30,118 nucleotides of DNA from JAYUHK01 sp043767025. Lineage in GTDB: Bacteria > Bacteroidota > Bacteroidia > Chitinophagales > Saprospiraceae. The notes below the pieces were generated by a model. The model made no database searches, had not been told where the DNA came from, and saw only the letters and a program-made list of their open reading frames with translations. The stretch covers positions 1 to 30,118 of the forward strand of contig JAYUHK010000207.1 in NCBI GenBank assembly GCA_043767025.1, in the 5' to 3' direction. Of the stretch, positions 7,702 to 15,617 are shown one piece after another; within the stretch, counting starts at the first letter, position 1; every line of letters starts with the position of its first letter. Both the position numbers and the translations under genes were made by a program.

Positions 7702-8109
7702 ATGAAAAAAGCGAGTTTCGTTAGAAGTGTGTTGGCAGCAGTAGCCTTTATGGCTGCTTTTGCATCAAGCAACACTGCGTGCGCCCAGGCGTACCCACTA
7801 CCGATAAATGCTGTCATTTCTTACTTACCTGCAAATGAGTTGTTGGTAGCGTTGGACGGTGCTCAAGCTCCCCTCGTGGAGCAGTTGGCATTCCTTCCAC
7901 AGGCTACGCCTGCTTATGATGCAACGGAAGCGAAAGCGACACTTTATCGTCAAATTATGTCAGATATATCCTCCGGTATATCTGCTCAAGAGTCTTTATC
8001 TACCAACTGGGTTGGGTATCAGAAAGTTCTGACGAAGTCAGGTGCTTCCTCTGCTCAAATCAAGCAAGAAGGAGTCGAATTGAGAAACCTATTGACGGGT
8101 CACATTTAG
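7702..8109 (+). CDS. Small secreted protein of unknown function
   Basis: The 135-residue product has a clear signal peptide (MKKASFVRSVLAAVAFMAAF), with likely cleavage at TACA|QAYP (after residue 28), giving a mature protein of about 107 residues that starts with Gln, as is common for exported Bacteroidota proteins. The mature part is helical and polar with a single conserved-looking core, and no T9SS sorting domain or lipobox, so it is probably periplasmic or in the envelope. I do not recognise the family. The ATG is in the same context (TTCTCATGAA) as those of two of the giant genes. A hairpin terminator follows directly, so it seems to be transcribed separately from the giant gene 136 bp downstream. 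Its position suggests a shared function with that gene, nothing more. Confidence 0.75.
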   Translation: MKKASFVRSVLAAVAFMAAFASSNTACAQAYPLPINAVISYLPANELLVALDGAQAPLVEQLAFLPQATPAYDATEAKATLYRQIMSDISSGISAQESLSTNWVGYQKVLTKSGASSAQIKQEGVELRNLLTGHI

Positions 8110-8117
8110 TCATGCGC

Positions 8118-8159
8118 TACTTTTTGGGTAAGTTACTCAAAAAGTAATTATTATTTTTT
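8118..8159 (+). terminator. Intrinsic terminator after the small secreted protein
   Basis: TACTTTTTGGGT (8118-8129) and ACTCAAAAAGTA (8135-8146) form a 12-bp stem with one G-U pair and a 5-nt loop, followed by the T-rich ATTATTATTTTTT. It lies 9 bp after the stop codon. Confidence 0.65.
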
Positions 8160-8245
8160 AACCAATTTTTTATGCGCCAACCAAGCTATATTTTAACCAA
8201 AATGCTTCGTTGGCAAACAAATTCAACATTAAAAATTTCAATCTC

Positions 8246-11200
8246 ATGAAAAGTTTTAATTCTACCTTTTTAAGGTCGTCCTTTAATACGGGCAACTGGG
8301 CGAAAGCGTTGCTGATGTTGGTTGTGTGTTTTGCTTTGCAAAGCGCAGAAGCCCAATGTCCGCTCTCGCCACGTATGTTCCCGGGCATAGCTGTGCCTTC
8401 TGGCAACACTTCTACGCCTACTACCATTTCTAATTTGCAGTTGGCAGGTGATAATGCAACTGTATCTGGTGTTACAGCCGGAGGTAGCTACACAATATCA
8501 GCTCCGGGTCAGTACATTACGGTGTACACTTCCGCAGGCGTATTGATAGCTGGTGCTTTCGGTCTAAACAGCGTAACTTTTACGAACCCTGCGGCTAATA
8601 CATCAGTAAGAGTGCAGTTTACTGCCTCTGGTCCTGTTGCTTGTGCTACAGGTAATACTGTGTTTACTTCTACCATTGCCTGTAATTCGGGCTGTCTTCC
8701 AGGTGCTTGCCCTACGGCAGTGCCTTTGGTAGCTGGAACACCTGTTACTATTCCTCAATCAGCCGCAAATATTGCGCTTGCTGCTGGAATGGCATCTATC
8801 ACAGCATCAGATGTAGCTCTTTGCGGCGCTGTTGTGAGTCAGGTTGGGACATTAGCAGGAGTACCAGTAACAATAGCTAACGTTGGTACAGTTGGCGGTG
8901 TCTATTCTTTCGGTGACGGCGTATTGTATAGCTTTACAGTACCTGCTGGAACTACTTCTTTCAATGTTTCAGCTACGTCGACTGCATTTACTTTTGACCC
9001 TTGGATGGCACTATGGAGTGCTACGACACCAATTACTGTTGCTTCATGTAGCGGCTTATCCTTCGTGGGTGGAGTTGATGACGTAACAGGGCAGAGTGGC
9101 TCGTCTTCAATAACTGTCAATATGCCAAATAGTGCTGTTACTTACTATCTGTATGTAGGAGTCTATGGTGCGGCAAACTCTATCGGCGACCCTGGTGCAA
9201 TAACGCTTACCTTGAATCCTCCAACTCCGGCTGCAGGTTCTTTGCAGGCGAATGCGGGAGTATTTTTGGGTACTTGCCCTGCTCCGACCGTTACTACGGC
9301 TACGGTTACATCTGTAACTGCTTGTAACACTGCGACGAGTACATACAACGTAAATTTCAATGTGGCTTATACTGGATTAGTACCTCCTACACCAGCAAGT
9401 GGTGTAAACTTCTTGGTAGTAAATGGACAACGTTTTCCAGTAACTACTGTTTCTCCACAAGGGGTTATCGTGACTGGTTTGCCGTCAAATGGCTTGCCTT
9501 CAGCTGCCACTACTGCATACTTTGAAGGTGCAGGTGGTGTTGTAGTTGGTGGTGTTGTAAACATCGCTGCTGGAGCATGGACAGCTCCTGCGGCTTGTAA
9601 CGCGTGTTCATTTACGAGCTGCCCAACATCACAAACGTTAAATTTGGGTGCTGGTCAGTGTACAGCTGCTGCAAGTTGGACTGTTCCAACTTCTACTGGT
9701 TGTGCAAGTACGCTTACTTCTTTTACAGGACCTTTTGCTAATGTGAATCCTTTCGGTGTAGTGGCAGGAGCGAGTAACAGCGTAACAGCATCTACTACTA
9801 ATTTGGTCATCGTAGGCGGTACAGCTGCTTCTACGGGTGCTCAATTAGTGATGCCATCAGCGGGCTCGTTTGCTTTTAGCTACAACTTCAATGGAACAGA
9901 TCCTAACTTTGATTTCTTCCAATACTATGTGAATGGAGTACCTCAGTTGCTTCCGTTGCCGAATGGTATTACCAATCCGGGCGCGGCAAACGTCGTGATA
10001 CAAAACTTGAATGCAGGTGATGTAGTGAGTTTCGTAATATTCGCTGACGGTGTTGCACCGAATACTGCCCAAGTAACAATCAACGCTTTGGCGTTTTCTG
10101 GTAATAGCGTAGTCACACAGACTGCTGGTCCGCTACCAGGTACACAATTTCCTATCGGAACAACAACTGTTTCTTACCAGTTATTCAATATATTGGGTCA
10201 AGCAATACCAGCTCCGGCGGGTGTTTGCAGCTTCAGTGTTACGGTAAATGGCTATCCAGCTTCTTCCGCTACAACAACAATGACTTGTAACAACTTGGTA
10301 AACATATCATTGGACGACTCTAACTGCGCTGCAGGAACAACTGTAACTGCGGATATGATTTTGAACGGTGATAACTACAGATGCTACAACACATACACAG
10401 TAAGTTTGTCGAACACTATGGCAGGTCCTTTCAATATTCCGCCGGTGCTTACACCGTCGATGGTGGGAACTACTATTTTTGTACAGGTATTAGACCCTAT
10501 CACAAACAATCGCTGCTGGGGACAAATCAAAATAGAGGACAAGGAAGCACCAAAATTGACACGTTGCAATGACGTTACAATCGCTTGTACGGAATCTATT
10601 GCACCAGATGCTGGTCCAGTGGTAGCTAACGTAGCTGTTACATCTACTTTGGCTACAGCGGGAGCAATAACTAACAACGGAGTTACTACTTTCCCTGTAA
10701 GTTTTTCTGGTCTTCCAGCAAATGCAACCATCAACAGTGTAACGCTTCCAATCAATATTACAGGAAGCAGATTGTATAATGGAAATGTTAGTATCGCTTT
10801 ACAGAGCCCGTCGGGTTCAATCGCAATACTGTTAGATCCAACACAAGCTCAAATAGGCGGTTGTGCAGCGATTACTACATTGAACACAATTTTTAGCTCT
10901 ACAGGTATAGCTGCGACTTTGTGTTCTCAGTTTTCTGGTTTAGCTGCTGCGGGTGTAGTGAGTGTTCAGCCTTACGGTGGAGCAAGTACTCCAACAGCAT
11001 TGAATGTGTTCAATGGTCAGAATATTAATGGCACATGGAATATTATCGTTACGGAAAAAGATGCTACGGTTGACGCTCTAAATTTGATAGCGGCTTCTGT
11101 AAGAGTCAATTACTCTGTAAATACAGCTTACTCTCCATTGGCTACAGATTGTAGCGCAGTGACTCGTTTGTATTCAGATGTAGAAACAACGCTTCCATGT

Positions 11201-14200
11201 ACAGGCGGACCATTCTCTAAAAGAATAACAAGATCGTGGAGATTTACAGATGTATCTGGAAACTTCTCAACTTGTGTTCAGAATATCTTCTTGACAAGAG
11301 CTACATTATCAAACGTAGTTTGTCCTGCAAGTTTGGACGGTATCAACGGTCGCCCTACATTGAGCTGCGATGGTATCAAACAATCTGTTGCGAATCCTTA
11401 CACAGTAACTATACCTACGTTGGTAACAATTCCTACACAACACGGTGGTTGGGCATTGGACTGCGGAAGTTCATCGGTAGTGGTAAGTAATGCTCCGGTT
11501 CAAAACTATACTTGTGATCAAATTCCTTTCTACATCGACCAGAACGGTCTAATCGTAAGAGCGAAATTGACACCAACGAATGTATATTTACCAAATCCAT
11601 CTACTAACCTTAATTGGGCAAAGTTGGCTAACGGCTATCCTTCTCCAGTGGGTTCGATTGCTTACCTGAATGGTGTGCAGCTATCTGGTGGGGTACTACT
11701 TACTGGTGCTAACGCCTTCGGCTCAGCAGAAGCTGGTTTCGTGGGTATGGGTGTATATAAGTATTTAGTAAATGGCGTAGCTTACTACTTCATGGGTTCA
11801 GGCGAGCCAACAGGCGTAAGCTGTGGAACTATCGGATTTACATACAATGACTCACGTATTGATGTTTGCGGTCAAGGCTTCAAGATATTACGCGAGTGGA
11901 AAATACTTGACTGGTGTACAGGGGCAATTCAAACATGCACACAAATTATCAAGGTTCTTGACACAACAGGACCATCAATCGTTTGTCCTGCAAACTTTAC
12001 TGCAAGTACAGACCCAACAGTTTGTACGGGTACAGTAGTGTTCCCTGCTCCAACATTGAGTGACAACTGTGACGCATCTCCGACTTACGATGTTGCTATT
12101 TCAGCTTCATTGTTAGGAACTGTAACAAGAGTATCTGCTCCGGGTGCAACCCCAGTAGTGTTCTCTGGTTTCCCAATCGGAACTGGCTATGTTATCACTT
12201 ACAAAGCAACAGACAACTGTGGTAATATTTCAACTTGCACTACTTTGATGGACGTACAAGATTTAGTACCACCGAATCCAATTTGCCGCGAATTTACACA
12301 AGTAGCTTTGGGACAAAACGGACAAACGAAGATGGCTGCTATCAGATTTGATGCAGGTAGCTATGACAACTGTGGAATCGTAAAATATCAAGTAGCTCGT
12401 GAAATTCCTGCTGCTGGTGCTTGCCGTACATCTGTACAAGCAAATGCTCCAACAGGAATGGGAACAGGTCTTGGCGCTCCAGCTGATGCTATGGCACCAT
12501 TCGGTTACACACCTTTCCGTGACTCTGCAATATTCTTCTGCTGCGACGTAACAGACACAGTAAATGTAATCTTGCGTGTATATGACAGATTCGTATCTCC
12601 GGGTAATCCATCAAATCGTTTCAACGATTGTATGGTACAAGTATTCGTAGAAGACAAATTGGCTCCGTCTATCGTATGTCCACCAAACGTAACTGTTGAG
12701 TGTGGTGCTTATGATTTCGCTACCAGTGCATTGGATTCAGCTTACATGGATACTTATTTCGGTTCTGTTAAGAATACAGAAGCTGCACGTATCACAAGAA
12801 CAGTAAATACTATCAATTCGTTAGGAATTACCATTCCTTTCGCATTGAAAGATGGTATTGCGTATGACAACTGCGATGTAACAATCAAAGAAGCTATCAG
12901 CAATAACTTGGCAACTTGCGGAAGCGGTACTATCAATCGTATATTTACTGCAAGAGACAAAGGTGGAAGAACTATTTCTTGCACACAAGTAATAACAGTA
13001 CAGAACTTACATCCGTTCTATATCACTGATACAAATCCAAATAACAACGATCCTCAAGATGGTGTTATCTGGCCTGCAGATATTACATTGACAGTTTGTG
13101 GAAGCCAAGCAAACCCAGACTCTCTGGCTGCAGCTGGTAACCCAAATGCGCGTCCTACGATATTTGAAGATGGTTGTGACATCGTTGCAGTATCTTACAC
13201 AGACGAAACATTTGTAATCCAAGCTCCTGCTTGCTACAAAATCCTTCGTAAGTGGAGCATCATTGACTGGTGTGCATACAACGCATTCCAAGCAGGTGCT
13301 ACAAACAGAACTTGGAGATGGAACTATACACAAGTTATCAAAATACTTAACAATACAGCTCCTAACTTTACGTCAGGTTGCCAAGATCAAGCGTTCTATC
13401 AGAATCCTGTGAATTGCGCTCCACTACCTATCACATTGTCAGTAACAGCTACTGATGATTGCACAGGTGCGGACGGTATCAAATACAGCTACACTATTGA
13501 TCCAAATAATGATGGTTCAGCACCGTTCATTACAGGAGTTGGTAGTTCAGTGACTGGAACGTTCCCTTTTGGTACACACAGAATTACATGGTCTGTAGAA
13601 GACGGTTGCGGTAACGTTAGAACTTGTAGCTACAGATTCAAAGTGGAGGAAACTAAAAAGCCTACACCAATCTGCCACATCGCATTGGGTGAAATCATGC
13701 CTTCATCAGGTATGCTTCCAATCTCTGCTGCACACATCAACAACACAAGTTATGACAACTGTGCTGTACAGTACATCAAAGTAAGAAGAACAGACAGCGG
13801 CGCACAGGCTTGTATTCCAGATGCTCGTATCCCTAATCCACCAGTTGCTACAGGCAACGTCGGAGTTGACAAAGCGGCATTGAACGCTTGGGCGCAACAG
13901 TGGTTAGTAAATACACAGCCTGACGGAAGCAACGCTGATACAGTAGTGTTCACTTGCCAAGACCGTGTATGCGGTGGTGGTGTAGGAACATTGGAATTGT
14001 GGGTTGGAGATAACAACGGCAACTGGGATTATTGCTCAACTGCTGTAACACTTCAAAACAACATGAATGCTCCAGGTTGTGATCAAGCACCGGGTGGTAC
14101 TGGAACGATTGCTGGTGATATTCACACAGAAGCAAACGCAATGGTAAAAGATGTAAGCTTGAAAGCTACTTCTAATAATCCAGTATTGACAGCATTGACA

Positions 14201-15346
14201 CAAACAGCAGGTACATTCAACTGGTCAGCGGTTTTGGGTGGTACTTACACAGTAATTCCTGAAAAAGACGTGATTCCAACGAATGGCGTAACTACCTATG
14301 ACTTGGTACAAATTAGCAAGCACATTTTGGGTATCAAATTACTTGATTCTCCATACAAAATGATTGCTGCTGACGTTAATAAGTCAGGTACTATCACTAC
14401 TTTTGACATGGTACAGTTGCGTAAGTTAATCTTGCGCATTGATGCAAACTTTACAAACAATACTTCTTGGAGATTTGTAGATGCAGCGTATGTATTCCCA
14501 GATCCATTGAATCCGTTTGCAAGTGCATTCCCTGAAACAGTTACAGCTAACGTTATACCGGCTGCAGTATCAACAGCTAAATTCATGGGTGTAAAAATAG
14601 GTGATGTTGATGGCTCTGCAAATTCACAAGACCTTTTGGGTACAGAAGAACACAACGCAGTAGGCGATTTGACATTCAGCATGAACGATGTAACAGCTAA
14701 ATCTGGCGAAACATTCACATTCAATGTGAAAGCAAAAGATTTATCTGCTGCGCAAGGATACCAGTTTACAATGAACTACAACAAGTCTGCAATGGACTTG
14801 GTAAATGTAGCGAAAGGTGAATTGAAAGACTTGACAGAAGATAACTTCGGTATCATCACTGACGAAAGCGCAATCACTACAAGCTGGAACGGTAAGACAG
14901 AAGGAGTAAATCCTGATGCAGTATTGTTCAGCATGACATTCAGAGCAAAATCTGACTTGCAATTAAGCAAAGTATTGAGCGTAAGCAGCAAAATAACGCG
15001 CGCTGAGGCTTATACAAAAGCTGGTGAAGAATTGAACGTAGTATTTGCGTTCAACGGTGCAAATGGTACAACAATCGTAAGTGAAAACTTCGAGTTGTTC
15101 CAAAACACTCCGAATCCAGTAAGAAACGAAACTGTAATCGGTTTCAACTTGCCAACTGCAACAGCAGCTACATTGAGCATCTTCGACGTAAGCGGTAAAT
15201 TAATCAAAACAGTAGAAGTAAGTGGAGTAAAAGGTTTCAACCAAGTAACTCTTGACCGCACTGATTTGAAAGGTACAGGCGTAATGAAGTATCAATTAAA
15301 AACAGCTAACAACACGGCTACGAAATCAATGATTATCGTAGAGTAA
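8246..15346 (+). CDS. Giant T9SS-secreted modular protein 1 (HYR/P-domain/dockerin-cohesin-like)
   Basis: The product is 2366 residues. A TTG 36 bp upstream is in frame, but ATG 8246 gives a clean signal peptide with cleavage at AEA|QCPL (after 36). Regions in order: PPC-like beta domain (about 148-323); Ig-like region; CWGQIKIEDKEAPKL module; proprotein-convertase P-domain-like segment (about 805-957, NATINSVTLPINITGSRLYN to NINGTWNIIV); then HYR/Ig-like modules marked by CP.......DNC, Y.ILR.W.I.DWC and V.D...P motifs; a dockerin-like segment (about 2002-2122) with the EF-like loop DVNKSGTITTFD; LLGTEEHNAVG; a cohesin-like domain (about 2138-2275); and a type A T9SS sorting domain from FELFQNTPNP to the end. 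It is probably a surface or released adhesin. Many cysteines suggest disulfides. No catalytic site is seen. Confidence 0.9.
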   Translation: MKSFNSTFLRSSFNTGNWAKALLMLVVCFALQSAEAQCPLSPRMFPGIAVPSGNTSTPTTISNLQLAGDNATVSGVTAGGSYTISAPGQYITVYTSAGVLIAGAFGLNSVTFTNPAANTSVRVQFTASGPVACATGNTVFTSTIACNSGCLPGACPTAVPLVAGTPVTIPQSAANIALAAGMASITASDVALCGAVVSQVGTLAGVPVTIANVGTVGGVYSFGDGVLYSFTVPAGTTSFNVSATSTAFTFDPWMALWSATTPITVASCSGLSFVGGVDDVTGQSGSSSITVNMPNSAVTYYLYVGVYGAANSIGDPGAITLTLNPPTPAAGSLQANAGVFLGTCPAPTVTTATVTSVTACNTATSTYNVNFNVAYTGLVPPTPASGVNFLVVNGQRFPVTTVSPQGVIVTGLPSNGLPSAATTAYFEGAGGVVVGGVVNIAAGAWTAPAACNACSFTSCPTSQTLNLGAGQCTAAASWTVPTSTGCASTLTSFTGPFANVNPFGVVAGASNSVTASTTNLVIVGGTAASTGAQLVMPSAGSFAFSYNFNGTDPNFDFFQYYVNGVPQLLPLPNGITNPGAANVVIQNLNAGDVVSFVIFADGVAPNTAQVTINALAFSGNSVVTQTAGPLPGTQFPIGTTTVSYQLFNILGQAIPAPAGVCSFSVTVNGYPASSATTTMTCNNLVNISLDDSNCAAGTTVTADMILNGDNYRCYNTYTVSLSNTMAGPFNIPPVLTPSMVGTTIFVQVLDPITNNRCWGQIKIEDKEAPKLTRCNDVTIACTESIAPDAGPVVANVAVTSTLATAGAITNNGVTTFPVSFSGLPANATINSVTLPINITGSRLYNGNVSIALQSPSGSIAILLDPTQAQIGGCAAITTLNTIFSSTGIAATLCSQFSGLAAAGVVSVQPYGGASTPTALNVFNGQNINGTWNIIVTEKDATVDALNLIAASVRVNYSVNTAYSPLATDCSAVTRLYSDVETTLPCTGGPFSKRITRSWRFTDVSGNFSTCVQNIFLTRATLSNVVCPASLDGINGRPTLSCDGIKQSVANPYTVTIPTLVTIPTQHGGWALDCGSSSVVVSNAPVQNYTCDQIPFYIDQNGLIVRAKLTPTNVYLPNPSTNLNWAKLANGYPSPVGSIAYLNGVQLSGGVLLTGANAFGSAEAGFVGMGVYKYLVNGVAYYFMGSGEPTGVSCGTIGFTYNDSRIDVCGQGFKILREWKILDWCTGAIQTCTQIIKVLDTTGPSIVCPANFTASTDPTVCTGTVVFPAPTLSDNCDASPTYDVAISASLLGTVTRVSAPGATPVVFSGFPIGTGYVITYKATDNCGNISTCTTLMDVQDLVPPNPICREFTQVALGQNGQTKMAAIRFDAGSYDNCGIVKYQVAREIPAAGACRTSVQANAPTGMGTGLGAPADAMAPFGYTPFRDSAIFFCCDVTDTVNVILRVYDRFVSPGNPSNRFNDCMVQVFVEDKLAPSIVCPPNVTVECGAYDFATSALDSAYMDTYFGSVKNTEAARITRTVNTINSLGITIPFALKDGIAYDNCDVTIKEAISNNLATCGSGTINRIFTARDKGGRTISCTQVITVQNLHPFYITDTNPNNNDPQDGVIWPADITLTVCGSQANPDSLAAAGNPNARPTIFEDGCDIVAVSYTDETFVIQAPACYKILRKWSIIDWCAYNAFQAGATNRTWRWNYTQVIKILNNTAPNFTSGCQDQAFYQNPVNCAPLPITLSVTATDDCTGADGIKYSYTIDPNNDGSAPFITGVGSSVTGTFPFGTHRITWSVEDGCGNVRTCSYRFKVEETKKPTPICHIALGEIMPSSGMLPISAAHINNTSYDNCAVQYIKVRRTDSGAQACIPDARIPNPPVATGNVGVDKAALNAWAQQWLVNTQPDGSNADTVVFTCQDRVCGGGVGTLELWVGDNNGNWDYCSTAVTLQNNMNAPGCDQAPGGTGTIAGDIHTEANAMVKDVSLKATSNNPVLTALTQTAGTFNWSAVLGGTYTVIPEKDVIPTNGVTTYDLVQISKHILGIKLLDSPYKMIAADVNKSGTITTFDMVQLRKLILRIDANFTNNTSWRFVDAAYVFPDPLNPFASAFPETVTANVIPAAVSTAKFMGVKIGDVDGSANSQDLLGTEEHNAVGDLTFSMNDVTAKSGETFTFNVKAKDLSAAQGYQFTMNYNKSAMDLVNVAKGELKDLTEDNFGIITDESAITTSWNGKTEGVNPDAVLFSMTFRAKSDLQLSKVLSVSSKITRAEAYTKAGEELNVVFAFNGANGTTIVSENFELFQNTPNPVRNETVIGFNLPTATAATLSIFDVSGKLIKTVEVSGVKGFNQVTLDRTDLKGTGVMKYQLKTANNTATKSMIIVE

Positions 15347-15355
15347 TAATTGACA

Positions 15356-15432
15356 GCAATTAAGAGCGAGAAAGAGTTTGAAAGGTTTTTCTGAATCCTA
15401 CAAACTCTTTCTCTCTAACCACTCTTAATTGC
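15356..15432. terminator. Long imperfect hairpin after giant gene 1
   Basis: GAGAAAGAGTTTG (15368-15380) pairs perfectly with CAAACTCTTTCTC (15401-15413). The stem continues outward with GCAATTAAGAG (15356-15366) and CTCTTAATTGC (15422-15432). It starts 10 bp after the stop codon. There is no adjacent T-run, so it may protect the transcript's 3' end rather than terminate it. Confidence 0.6.
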
Positions 15433-15508
15433 CTTACAAACAGTAAAGAATTTGACCAAAGCCCGTTTTTTAAGTATTTTTTAATACTTTAAATCGGTTT
15501 TTGGGATG

Positions 15509-15541
15509 GCCTCTCATCAGTCTCTGGTGGGGGGCTTTTTT
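15509..15541 (+). terminator. Rho-independent terminator of giant gene 1
   Basis: GCCTCTCATCA (15509-15519) pairs with TGGTGGGGGGC (15525-15535) over 11 bp using three U-G pairs, then TTTTTT. The wobble pairs only work in the rightward RNA, so it serves the plus-strand gene. Confidence 0.75.
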
Positions 15542-15549
15542 ACTTGATT

Positions 15550-15609
15550 CAACCCCAAAGGGGATTCATTTTATTCCATTGGAATAGATGAATCCCCTTT
15601 TTTGGGTTG
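15550..15609. terminator. Large inverted repeat between the convergent giant genes
   Basis: GGGGATTCAT (15560-15569) pairs with ATGAATCCCC (15588-15597), followed by T6. An outer CAACCC/GGGTTG pair (15550-15555, 15604-15609) and an inner ATTCCA/TGGAAT pair extend the stem. It ends 8 bp before the stop codon of the facing gene and probably stops transcription from both sides. Confidence 0.7.
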
Positions 15610-15617
15610 AGGAACTA

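Noticed and set aside
15550..15609. Insertion-sequence end or attachment site
   Set aside because: The structure is a single hairpin with a T-run between convergent stop codons, better explained as a terminator. No target duplication or transposase is seen.
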